This document shows, one piece after another, positions 8,903-16,992 of a stretch of 64,000 nt of DNA (its first letter is position 1; each line of letters begins with the position of its first letter). A model generated the notes under the pieces. It had not been told where the DNA came from. It worked only from the letters and a program-made list of their open reading frames with translations, and did not search any database. The stretch comes from Sphingobium sp. WTD-1 (GTDB lineage: Bacteria > Pseudomonadota > Alphaproteobacteria > Sphingomonadales > Sphingomonadaceae). Made by a program: the position numbers and the translations under genes. Location of the stretch: the NCBI RefSeq assembly GCF_030128825.1, contig NZ_CP119127.1, positions 1,240,001 to 1,304,000 on the forward strand. Reading direction: 5' to 3'.

Positions 8903-9808
8903 TTGGACCGCTGGCAAGCCATGAGAATCTTTGTTCGGGTGGCGGAAACCGGCGGTTTCGCCGAAGCCGCGCGGCAGCTGCATCTGAGCCCGCCGGCGGT
9001 CACGCGGGCGATCTCTGCACTGGAGGATCAGATCGGCGTGCGCCTGTTCACGCGGACGACGCGGTCGGTGAAGCTGACCGAGGCGGGCCGTGGCTATCTG
9101 GATGATTGCCGGCGGATACTGGCCGACATGGCGGATGCGGACGCGGCGGCGGCGGGCGCCCATGGCAACCCCACCGGCACGCTGATCGTCACGGGATCGG
9201 TGATCTTCGGCCAGATGTACGTGCTGCCGATCCTGCTCGACTATCTGGATCGTTTTCCGGCCGTGACCGGGCGCAGCCTGTTCGTCGACCGGCTGGTCAA
9301 CATCGTCGAGGAAGGCATCGATGTCGCCATCCGGATCGGCCATCTGCCGGATTCGGGTTTGAGCGCCATTCGGGTGGGGACGGTGCGGCGGGTCATCTGC
9401 GGTGCGCCGGCCTATTTCGAGCAGCATGTCATGCCCCGGACCCCGGCCGACCTTGTCCATCATCGCATCATCGGCCCGACCGGGGCATGGGCCTCGCCGG
9501 AATGGCATTTCGGGCCGGAAGGCCGGAGCAGCGTCACGGTCCACCCCCAACTTTTCTGCAACACCAATGAAGCGGCGATTGCCGCCGCCGAGCAGGGCTG
9601 GGGATTGACCCGCGTGCTGTCCTATCAGGTCGAGCCGGCCCTGGCGGCCGGGCGGCTGGTCACGGTGCTGGACGATCATATGGAAAAGCCGCTGCCGATC
9701 CATGTCATCCACGCCGAAGGGCGGCGGGCGGCCGCCAAGGTGCGCAGCTTCGTCGATCTGGCGGTCGATCGGCTGCGGGCCAATAGGCTGTTCCAGCAAG
9801 GCGGATAA
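8903..9808 (+). CDS. LysR-family transcriptional regulator
   Basis: A 301-residue regulator if read from the TTG at 8903 (translated [19 protein letters not shown]), the standard N-terminus of this group; no ATG fits as well. The winged HTH covers roughly residues 1-60 ([21 protein letters not shown]) and the effector-binding domain the rest, with conserved [11 protein letters not shown]. It reads toward the alpha/beta hydrolase gene 120 bases downstream, the same direction, and is divergent from the broken sulP. It may control the hydrolase-PPOX-DUF1348 genes, but LysR proteins more often act on divergent genes, so the target is open. Confidence 0.9.
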   Translation: MDRWQAMRIFVRVAETGGFAEAARQLHLSPPAVTRAISALEDQIGVRLFTRTTRSVKLTEAGRGYLDDCRRILADMADADAAAAGAHGNPTGTLIVTGSVIFGQMYVLPILLDYLDRFPAVTGRSLFVDRLVNIVEEGIDVAIRIGHLPDSGLSAIRVGTVRRVICGAPAYFEQHVMPRTPADLVHHRIIGPTGAWASPEWHFGPEGRSSVTVHPQLFCNTNEAAIAAAEQGWGLTRVLSYQVEPALAAGRLVTVLDDHMEKPLPIHVIHAEGRRAAAKVRSFVDLAVDRLRANRLFQQGG

Positions 9809-9929
9809 CTATTCCATCATAAGGAATAATGACTTCCAGTTTCCCCGGATTATCAGGAATAAGGACAAGGATTATCTCTGTCTCCAGAAGCTGAAGCCCT
9901 TGCTCAGCGACCCCAACAGGGTGGAGGAC

Positions 9930-10904
9930 ATGATGAAGAAACTGGTCATTTCGATGCTGCTGGCAACCGCCGGTATTGCTTCCTCGGCCGACGCGATCGC
10001 CGCGCCTGCCAGCGCCGTCGCCACGCAGGCTGCGGCTGCCACGGTCCATTATCGCAGCGCCACCATCGATGGCGTCAAGATGTTCTATCGCGAAGCCGGC
10101 CCCGCCGATGGCCCGGTGGTATTGCTGCTCCATGGTTTTCCGACATCGTCGCACATGTTCCGCAACCTGATCCCGCTGCTCGCCGACCGCTATCATGTGA
10201 TCGCGCCCGACTATCCGGGCTTTGGCCAGAGCGACGCGCCCGACCATCGCCAGTTCACCTACAGCTTCGCCCATTATGCCGACATGGTCGACACGCTGAT
10301 GGGCAAAGTCGGCGCCCAGCGCTACGCCATGTATGTCATGGATTATGGCGCCCCGGTCGGCTACCGGCTCGCCATCAAGCATCCCGAGCGGGTCAGCGGC
10401 CTCATCGTCCAGAATGGCAATGCCTATGAGGAGGGGCTGGGCGCCTTCTGGGATCCGATCAAGACCTATTGGCAGAGCGGGTCGGCCAAGGATCGCGAGG
10501 CGCAGGCCTGGCTCGTCGGCCTCGACGCGACCAAGTTCCAATATACCGATGGCGTGCGCGACCTGTCGCGGATCAGCCCCGACAATTGGGTGCAGGACCA
10601 GGCCTTGCTCGACCGGCCGGGCAACAAGGATATCCAACTCGACCTGTTCTACGACTATCGCACCAATGTGCCGCTCTACCCGGCGTTCCAGGCCTTCTTC
10701 CGCGAACGCAAGCCGCCGACGCTGATCGTCTGGGGCAAGAATGACAAGATCTTCCCCGAAGCCGGTGCGCATCCCTACAAGCGTGACCTGCCTGACGCGG
10801 AGATGCATATTCTCGATACCGGCCATTTCGCCCTGGAAGACAAGCTGGATGAAATGGCGCCGCTGATCCGCGACTTCCTCGATCGCAAGGTCGCGGCGCG
10901 CTGA
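9930..10904 (+). CDS. Exported alpha/beta hydrolase, haloalkane dehalogenase/epoxide hydrolase type
   Basis: A 324-residue protein with a Sec signal peptide ([20 protein letters not shown]) and an Ala-rich linker, then an alpha/beta hydrolase domain. The oxyanion loop is LLLHGFP (residues 66-72). The nucleophile elbow reads [10 protein letters not shown], so the nucleophile is Asp138 and not Ser. The catalytic His is about residue 299 in DTGHFALED. An Asp nucleophile places it with haloalkane dehalogenases, epoxide hydrolases and fluoroacetate dehalogenases rather than esterases. The signal peptide suggests a periplasmic site. ATG at 9930 is preceded by GGTGGAGG. It starts a short cluster with a PPOX protein and a DUF1348 protein. 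Confidence 0.88.
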   Translation: MMKKLVISMLLATAGIASSADAIAAPASAVATQAAAATVHYRSATIDGVKMFYREAGPADGPVVLLLHGFPTSSHMFRNLIPLLADRYHVIAPDYPGFGQSDAPDHRQFTYSFAHYADMVDTLMGKVGAQRYAMYVMDYGAPVGYRLAIKHPERVSGLIVQNGNAYEEGLGAFWDPIKTYWQSGSAKDREAQAWLVGLDATKFQYTDGVRDLSRISPDNWVQDQALLDRPGNKDIQLDLFYDYRTNVPLYPAFQAFFRERKPPTLIVWGKNDKIFPEAGAHPYKRDLPDAEMHILDTGHFALEDKLDEMAPLIRDFLDRKVAAR

Positions 10905-10965
10905 CCCCCCGGCGGGGCCATGGTCAGGCATGGCCCCGCAACGGACGGATGACGGGAGACGGACC

Positions 10966-11595
10966 ATGTCCTACGGTTTTCTGGATATCGCCACGACGCC
11001 GAGCGTCCGCGCGGCGCAGGCGGAGATGGGCGCGGACGCCCATTGGGCCACGTTCAGTGGCAATCGCGCCTTTGACCGCTTCACCGACAATGAAGCCCAT
11101 TTCCTGGCGGCTCGCGACAGTTTCTACATGGCAACCGTGTCGGAGGATGGCTGGCCCTATGTCCAGCATCGCGGCGGACCGGCCGGCTTCCTCAAGATGG
11201 TCGACGACCGCACGCTGGCCTTTGCCGATTATCGCGGCAATCGCCAATATATCAGCACCGGCAATCTGGCCGCGAACGACCGGGCCTGCCTGATCCTGAT
11301 GGACTATCCGCGCCGCGCCCGGCTCAAAATCTACGTCCATGTCGAGAAGCTGGCGCTCGATGCCGATCCGGCGCTCACCGATCTTGTCATGGACAAGGAT
11401 TACAAGGCGCGGGCCGAACGTATCTTCCGGCTGCGGCTGGAGGCGTTCGACTGGAATTGCCCGCAACATATCACGCCGCGCTTCACCGAGCGCGAGATCG
11501 AACAGGCGGTCCGGCCGCTGCATGAACGGCTGGCGCAACTGGAAGCCGAGAACCGGGCGTTGCAGGATCGCCTTGCCAAGATGGGAGACGCATGA
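10966..11595 (+). CDS. Pyridoxamine 5'-phosphate oxidase-fold protein (flavin-binding)
   Basis: A 209-residue protein of the PPOX/FMN-binding split-barrel group. The barrel core reads [20 protein letters not shown] near residues 45-65 and continues through [16 protein letters not shown]. The C-terminal 30 residues form a charged helix ([18 protein letters not shown]) likely to be a short coiled coil. Such proteins bind FMN and reduce or oxidise small molecules; the substrate is unknown and it is not PdxH itself. It overlaps the next gene by four bases (ATGA), pointing to one transcript. Confidence 0.85.
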   Translation: MSYGFLDIATTPSVRAAQAEMGADAHWATFSGNRAFDRFTDNEAHFLAARDSFYMATVSEDGWPYVQHRGGPAGFLKMVDDRTLAFADYRGNRQYISTGNLAANDRACLILMDYPRRARLKIYVHVEKLALDADPALTDLVMDKDYKARAERIFRLRLEAFDWNCPQHITPRFTEREIEQAVRPLHERLAQLEAENRALQDRLAKMGDA

Positions 11596-12065
11596 TGGAC
11601 AATGTGAGACCACCGCTGCCGCCCTTCACCCTGGAGAGCGCGACACAGAAGGTGCGCCTGGCCGAGGACGGGTGGAACAGTCGCGATCCGGCCAGGGTCG
11701 CCATGGCCTATACGCCGCTCAGCCAGTGGCGGAACCGGGCGGAGTTCGTCAATGGCCGCTCCGCGATCATCGCCTTCCTGACGCGCAAATGGCAGCGCGA
11801 ACTGGATTATCGGCTGATCAAGGAATTATGGGCCTTTGCCGACAACCGCATCGCGGTGCGCTTCGCCTATGAATGGCATGACGACAGCGGCAACTGGTTC
11901 CGCTCCTATGGCAACGAGAATTGGGAGTTTGACGAAAGCGGCCTGATGCAGCGGCGGCTGGCCTGCATCAATGATGCACCGATCAGCGCGGCCGACCGGA
12001 AATTCCACTGGACGCAGGGGCGCCGGCCTGACGATCATCCCGGATTGAGTGACCTTAGCCTATAG
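11592..12065 (+). CDS. DUF1348 family protein (NTF2-like fold)
   Basis: A 157-residue protein with the cone-shaped NTF2-like fold. The sequence around [30 protein letters not shown] and [15 protein letters not shown] is characteristic of DUF1348, a small family often encoded with oxidoreductases and hydrolases. No enzyme activity is established for the family as far as I know. Its start overlaps the preceding PPOX gene by four bases. After it come about 200 bases with no gene before the convergent end of the molybdenum operon. Confidence 0.82.
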   Translation: MMDNVRPPLPPFTLESATQKVRLAEDGWNSRDPARVAMAYTPLSQWRNRAEFVNGRSAIIAFLTRKWQRELDYRLIKELWAFADNRIAVRFAYEWHDDSGNWFRSYGNENWEFDESGLMQRRLACINDAPISAADRKFHWTQGRRPDDHPGLSDLSL

Positions 12066-12267
12066 GCCGCCAGGCGTGGCGGCTTCGCCAGGCACTAGCT
12101 TCAAGCCCGGCCCCGACGGATCGGTGGTGATGGGGAACATGTGCCGATCATGCCGGAACCGGTTCGGCAAGATCATCCTGCGAGCGGGCTGACGGATGGG
12201 GAGGGGCATGGCGTTGAGCCTGCCTCTCCGTTCAGGTGTCGCGCATCGCCATGCGGACGCCGGCGAT

Positions 12268-14982
12268 TCAGGCCCGTTCGCCCCGCACCTTGGCGGTGCC
12301 GAATATTCCCATCTTGCACTTGCCGCTCACGCTGTCGCCATCGAACAGCAGGGCATATTTGAGGGTGATCGCCATCGGCTTTGTCACCTTCATCTCCCAC
12401 GAGACCTGATTGCCGGCGATCGTGCCGGCAAACTCCTGCGATCCCTGATCGGCCTCCAGCCGCCCCGTCACCCGGTCGCCCGCGACCTGGAAATGCGCCA
12501 CCATCGGCTGTGGCCCCATTGGCGTCGCCAGCACGAGCTTCCATGCGCCGTCGATCCCGACCGGGGCGGCAGGCGCGATCGGCGGGGCGGTGGGCGCCGC
12601 CGGGGCAGGGGCATCGACCTCAGGCGCCCGATGATCGGGATGGAAGCGGCTGACCGGGCGCTCGGGCCAGGACCGCCCCTCGATGATCGTCATCAGCTTG
12701 TCCGGCGTCAGCGGCAGGTCCACTGGCACCTCCCCGAACGGCACCAGCGCATCGGCGATCGCATTGACCAGAGTCGGTGGGCCGATGATGCAGCCGCCTT
12801 CGCCGACGCCGCGAAAGCCGCCTTCGGCCTGCGACGGCGTATCGGCATGGACATATTCGAAATCGGGCACGTCGAAGATCGTCGGCAGCGCATAATCCTT
12901 GAAGGTCGCGGCCGTCGGATTGCCCTGCGCATCGCGCGCGGCATCCTCCAGCAGCACGCTGCCGATCGCCTGGGCCAGGCCGCCGGCAATCTGCCCCTCG
13001 ACCACCGCCGGATTGATCATCACCCCGCAATCCTCGCTGCTGACCCAGCGCCGGATCGTCACGAAGCCGGTATCGGCATCGACCTCGACGATGCAGGCAT
13101 GGGCAGCGCTGGTGAAGGTCATGGGCGGCGGATCATAGCGATATTGCGCTTCCAGCCCGGTCTCCATGCCCGGCGGCAATCGCCCCGGCTCGCCATAGGC
13201 GATCTCGGCAATTTCGCGCAGCGTCCGCCGCATCTCCGGCGCACCGGCGACATGGACCATCCCATCGGACAGGCTGATCGCCTCCGGACTGGCGTTGAGC
13301 AGATGGGCGGCCACCGCCTTCACCTTGTCGGCGAGCAGCCGCCCGGCCCGGATCGCCGCGCCGCCGCCGATCACCCCCTGCCGGCTGCCGCCCGCGCCGG
13401 GACCGAAGCCGCCGCGCGAACTGTCGCCGTCGAAGATGGTGACGTCCTGGATTGGCACGCCCAGCTGATCGGCGATGCACTGGGCCATCGTCGTCTGGGT
13501 GCCATGGCCCTGCGAATGGACGCTCATCACCGCGACCACCCGTCCGGTCGGCTCGATCCGCAGCTGCACCAGTTCGCCGGTCATCACCGCGATGCTGCCG
13601 GCCGCCCCGGTCGGCTCGATATAGGCGGCGAGGCCCAGGCCCAGATAGCGCCCCTGTGCCCGCGCCGCCGCCTGCTCCGCACGGAAGGCGGGCACGTCCA
13701 CCACCTCCAGCAACTTCTCCAGACATTGTGCCGGCGTGATATCCTCGCGCGGGATGCCGAGCGGCGTGACCGACGGCTGGTCGGCGGCGGTGCAGAGATT
13801 GCGCCGGCGAAGCTCCACCGGATCGATGCCGATCTGCCGCGCCGCCCGGTCGAGCAAAGTCTCGCGCGCCAGCGTCTCGATCGCCCAGGGGCCGCGATAG
13901 GCGGCCAGTCCCGGCGTATTGCTGTACCAGCCGCGTGACACGAAGCTGTACGCGGGGATATTATAGGCCGCCCACAGGAACATATGGACCGCGATATTGG
14001 CGTCCGCCCCCATCGGATAGGCGCCATTGTTGAGCGCATAATCGGCATGGCTGGCGATCAGCCGCCCGTCCGTGTCGAAGGCGGCGCGCAATGTCATTTC
14101 CTGCTCGCGCGCCTGGTTGGCGGCGGTCAGATTCTCGATCCGGTCCTCGATCCACTTGACCGGCCGGCGCAGCAGCATGGCGGCAAGGATGGCGGACACC
14201 TCCTCCATCCAGGGATGGTTCTTGAGGCCGAAGGAGCCACCGACATCCTTGGCCACCACCCGTACGCTCAGCCCCGGCCGGTCGAGCGCCAAGGTCAGCC
14301 AGCGCGCCACCAGTTGCGGCCCGGCGCAGGTGATATGGACCAGCAATTCGCTCTCGCCCTGCAGGCTCGCCACCACGCCGCGCGTCTCCATCGGCGACTG
14401 GGCGATGCGCTGATGGCGGATCGACTGGCTGACCAGATGCGGCGCGCCCGCCAGCAGCGCCTCCAGCGCGGCATCGGCGTCCTCCTCGCCCATGAGCGCG
14501 GCGACATTGTCGTCGGTGTCGGGATGGACGCGCGGACCAAGGCGCGCATCGTCCAGCGTGACGACGGCCGCTTCCTCGGCATAATCGACCACCACCAGGC
14601 TGGCGGCATCCTCGGCCAGATAGCGGTCGTCGGCGATCACCAGCGCGACCGGATGGCCGACATAGGCGACCCGCCCGTCGGCCAGCGGCGTCATCGCCAC
14701 CTCCACCGGGCCAAGGAAAAAGCTCAGCATGGTGACGCCGAACGGCGCCAGATCGGCCTGGGTCAGCACCGCATGGACGCCGGGCTGGGCGCGCGCGACA
14801 TCGGTATCGATCGACCGGATCGTGCCGCGCGCAATCGGGCTGCGGACGAAGGCGGCGTGCAGCATGCCGGGCAGGATGATATCGTCGACGAAGCTGCCGC
14901 GCCCGGTCAGCAGCCGGCCATCCTCCTTGCGCGGCACGCGCTGGCCGATGAAGCGCTGCGCGGAAATCGGCGGCGCATTCAT
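12268..14982 (-). CDS. Xanthine dehydrogenase family molybdopterin-binding subunit with extra C-terminal domain
   Basis: A 904-residue large subunit of a molybdenum hydroxylase. The substrate-channel loop reads AYRGPW (Ala361-Trp366), not the AYRCSFR of true CO dehydrogenase, so this is a form-II or aldehyde-oxidase-like enzyme. The catalytic Glu is residue 728 in GVGEGG. After about residue 788 a Pro/Ala linker leads to an extra beta-rich domain of about 95 residues (809-904) absent from standard CoxL; it resembles a small lipocalin-like barrel, but that is a guess. The frame is open far upstream; the ATG at 14982 overlaps the 2Fe-2S subunit gene by four bases and gives the family N-terminus. 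It is the last gene of the five-gene operon. Confidence 0.92.
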   Translation of the reverse strand: MNAPPISAQRFIGQRVPRKEDGRLLTGRGSFVDDIILPGMLHAAFVRSPIARGTIRSIDTDVARAQPGVHAVLTQADLAPFGVTMLSFFLGPVEVAMTPLADGRVAYVGHPVALVIADDRYLAEDAASLVVVDYAEEAAVVTLDDARLGPRVHPDTDDNVAALMGEEDADAALEALLAGAPHLVSQSIRHQRIAQSPMETRGVVASLQGESELLVHITCAGPQLVARWLTLALDRPGLSVRVVAKDVGGSFGLKNHPWMEEVSAILAAMLLRRPVKWIEDRIENLTAANQAREQEMTLRAAFDTDGRLIASHADYALNNGAYPMGADANIAVHMFLWAAYNIPAYSFVSRGWYSNTPGLAAYRGPWAIETLARETLLDRAARQIGIDPVELRRRNLCTAADQPSVTPLGIPREDITPAQCLEKLLEVVDVPAFRAEQAAARAQGRYLGLGLAAYIEPTGAAGSIAVMTGELVQLRIEPTGRVVAVMSVHSQGHGTQTTMAQCIADQLGVPIQDVTIFDGDSSRGGFGPGAGGSRQGVIGGGAAIRAGRLLADKVKAVAAHLLNASPEAISLSDGMVHVAGAPEMRRTLREIAEIAYGEPGRLPPGMETGLEAQYRYDPPPMTFTSAAHACIVEVDADTGFVTIRRWVSSEDCGVMINPAVVEGQIAGGLAQAIGSVLLEDAARDAQGNPTAATFKDYALPTIFDVPDFEYVHADTPSQAEGGFRGVGEGGCIIGPPTLVNAIADALVPFGEVPVDLPLTPDKLMTIIEGRSWPERPVSRFHPDHRAPEVDAPAPAAPTAPPIAPAAPVGIDGAWKLVLATPMGPQPMVAHFQVAGDRVTGRLEADQGSQEFAGTIAGNQVSWEMKVTKPMAITLKYALLFDGDSVSGKCKMGIFGTAKVRGERA

Positions 14983-15458
14983 GGCGTGCCATCCTCCGCC
15001 GCCAGTTGCCGGATCGCGCGGCGTATCCCCTGATAGCCGGTGCAGCGGCACAGATGGCCGGACATGGCTTGGGTCATCGCCGCTTCGTCGGGTTGGGCGT
15101 CGTCTGCCCGCAGCGCAGCCAGGGTCATGGCGATGCCGGGCGTGCAGAAACCGCATTGCAGGCCGTGACAATCCTTGAGCGCCTGCTGCACCGGATGGAG
15201 CGTGCCGTCGGCCGCGGCCAGCCCCTCGACCGTGGTCAGGCTGCATCCATCGGCCTGCACCGCCAGCATCAGGCAGGCTCGCACCGCGCGCCCGTCGACA
15301 ATGATGGTGCAGGCGCCGCACACCCCCTGTTCGCAGCCGACATGCACGCCGGTATAGCCCGCCGCCTCGCGCAGCCAGTCGCTCAGCATCAGCCGCCCCT
15401 CGACCAGACCGCGATGCTGCTGGCCGTTCACCGTCATCGAAATGCGATGCTCGCTCAT
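14979..15458 (-). CDS. 2Fe-2S subunit of molybdenum hydroxylase (CoxS type)
   Basis: A 159-residue two-cluster ferredoxin-like subunit. The plant-type [2Fe-2S] cluster ligands are Cys42, Cys47, Cys50 and Cys62 ([10 protein letters not shown], then RAC). The second, alpha-helical cluster is bound by CGFCTPG and CRCTGY near the C-terminus. In the family it passes electrons from the molybdenum centre to the FAD subunit. The overlaps with both neighbours are four bases, so the three subunits should be made in matched amounts. Confidence 0.95.
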   Translation of the reverse strand: MSEHRISMTVNGQQHRGLVEGRLMLSDWLREAAGYTGVHVGCEQGVCGACTIIVDGRAVRACLMLAVQADGCSLTTVEGLAAADGTLHPVQQALKDCHGLQCGFCTPGIAMTLAALRADDAQPDEAAMTQAMSGHLCRCTGYQGIRRAIRQLAAEDGTP

Positions 15459-16324
15459 GCCGCCAGCCTCCGGTCGAGCGCCTGCGCCAGACTGCTGGCA
15501 AAGATGCGCCGGCCGACGCTACGTCGATAGGCGGCGCTGGCATGGCCGTCGTCAAACGGCGCGCTGTCGGCGATCGCCAGATCGGCAATGGCCTGCACAT
15601 CGATCCGGTCGATCGCCTGGCCGACCAGCGCCTGCTCCGCCTGGCGTGCGCGCATCGGTGTCGGTCCCATGCCGAACCAGGCGATGCCGGCCCGTTCGAT
15701 CCGGCCTTCCGCGATCGCCAGCGCGCCGACCAGCCCGACCAGCGCGAAATCGCCGGGGCGCCGCGCCACTTCGCGGAACAGCGGCACTGCATCCGCCGGC
15801 CAGGCGGGATAATCGATCGCCACCAGCATCTCGTCCGGCGCGATCGCGGTGGCATAGGGACCAAGATAGAGGGCGTCGGCGGCCATGGTCCGCGCGCCGC
15901 GCACCGATCGCAGGGTCATGGACGCCCCCAGCGCCAACGCCGTCGCCGGCATCTCGGCCGCCGGTTCACCCAGCGCAATCGAGCCGCCGATCGTCCCGCG
16001 ATTGCGGGTCTGGTGATGGCCGACATGGGCGAGCGCCGTGACGAAAACCGGCAAGGCCTGTGCCAGCAGGGGATTGGCCAGCGCGTCGGCCTGCCGCGTC
16101 GCCGCGCCGATCCGCACGCCGCCGGCATGGGGGGCGATGCCCTGCAATTCGGGCAGATGGCCGATGTCGATCAGGATGAAGGGCTGGCTCATGCGCAGCG
16201 CCAGCAACGGCATCAGCGTCTGGCCGCCCGCCAGCAATTGCGCGCCGCCGCCGGCCTCGGCCAGCAGGGCGCAGCCATGGTCGATGCTGGTGGCGCGGAC
16301 ATAGTCGAACGGCGCGGGCTTCAT
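15455..16324 (-). CDS. FAD-binding subunit of molybdenum hydroxylase (CoxM type)
   Basis: A 289-residue flavoprotein of the vanillyl-alcohol oxidase fold used by xanthine dehydrogenase-type complexes. FAD contacts are visible in LAGGQTLMPLLALR near residue 30 and RNRGTIGGSIAL near residue 108. It accepts electrons from the 2Fe-2S subunit and hands them to an acceptor outside the complex. It starts ATGAAGCCCGC and overlaps both neighbours by four bases. Confidence 0.93.
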   Translation of the reverse strand: MKPAPFDYVRATSIDHGCALLAEAGGGAQLLAGGQTLMPLLALRMSQPFILIDIGHLPELQGIAPHAGGVRIGAATRQADALANPLLAQALPVFVTALAHVGHHQTRNRGTIGGSIALGEPAAEMPATALALGASMTLRSVRGARTMAADALYLGPYATAIAPDEMLVAIDYPAWPADAVPLFREVARRPGDFALVGLVGALAIAEGRIERAGIAWFGMGPTPMRARQAEQALVGQAIDRIDVQAIADLAIADSAPFDDGHASAAYRRSVGRRIFASSLAQALDRRLAA

Positions 16325-16992
16325 CGCCGCCCCCTGCGCCCGGCCTCGAACCCGGCCAGCGCCGTCACCGCCAGCAACAGGCCGATCGCCACCATGCCGG
16401 TGCCCGCCACGCCGCTGCGCTCCAGTAGCACCCCGGTCGCCAGCGCCAGCAATAGCGCGATGATCCAGCCCCAGGGATGACCGCCCGCCGATGGAGCGGC
16501 CAGCATCGGCGCTGGCACCGCCGCGACCGGACCATCCTCCGCCGGCATGGTGCCGCCGCTGACCACCGCGTTGAAGTTGCGAAAAAATTGCCCCGCCAAC
16601 TGCTTTGCCGTCGCGTCGATGATCGGCCCGCCCAGCTGCGCCAGCCGGCCGCCGACCTCGGCCTCGACCGCATAGGACAGGCGCGTGGCCCGACCATCAT
16701 CGGCCAGCGTCACCCGCGCGCCGCCCCTGGCATGGCCCACCGTGCCACCCTGTCCCTCGCCGCTGATGCGATAGCCATTGGGGGCGTCGATCTCCGACAG
16801 GGTGACGGTGCCGGCAAAGCGCGCGCCGATCGGGCCTATCTTCACCGCGATCTCGGCGCGTAACCGGCCGTCGCCGTCGCGCTCCAGCGACTGGCAGCCG
16901 GGAATGCACTGGCGCAGCACCGCCGGATCATTGAGCGCCTGCCATACCGCGTCGCGCGACGCGGCGATCCGCTCCTCGCCGGTCATCCGCAT
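16321..16992 (-). CDS. CoxG-like SRPBCC protein with C-terminal membrane anchor
   Basis: A 223-residue protein. Residues 1-150 are a START/SRPBCC domain of the carbon monoxide dehydrogenase subunit G group (LNDPAVLRQCIPGCQSLER is a hallmark). A linker follows, then a hydrophobic stretch (WGWIIALLLALATGVLLE and VAIGLLLAVTALAGFEAG) forming one or two membrane helices. CoxG-type proteins anchor molybdenum hydroxylases to the inner face of the membrane. Its start shares one base with the stop of the PQQ dehydrogenase gene (TGATG), so expression is coupled. Confidence 0.9.
   Translation of the reverse strand: MRMTGEERIAASRDAVWQALNDPAVLRQCIPGCQSLERDGDGRLRAEIAVKIGPIGARFAGTVTLSEIDAPNGYRISGEGQGGTVGHARGGARVTLADDGRATRLSYAVEAEVGGRLAQLGGPIIDATAKQLAGQFFRNFNAVVSGGTMPAEDGPVAAVPAPMLAAPSAGGHPWGWIIALLLALATGVLLERSGVAGTGMVAIGLLLAVTALAGFEAGRRGRR

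Noticed and set aside
14983..15864. Extension of the molybdopterin subunit frame upstream into the 2Fe-2S and FAD subunit genes
   Set aside because: The frame is merely open. The ATG at 14982 gives the family N-terminus and the four-base overlap typical of this operon.
12268..16992. Calling the operon a carbon monoxide dehydrogenase
   Set aside because: The large subunit lacks the AYRCSFR active-site loop of true CO dehydrogenase and has AYRGPW instead.
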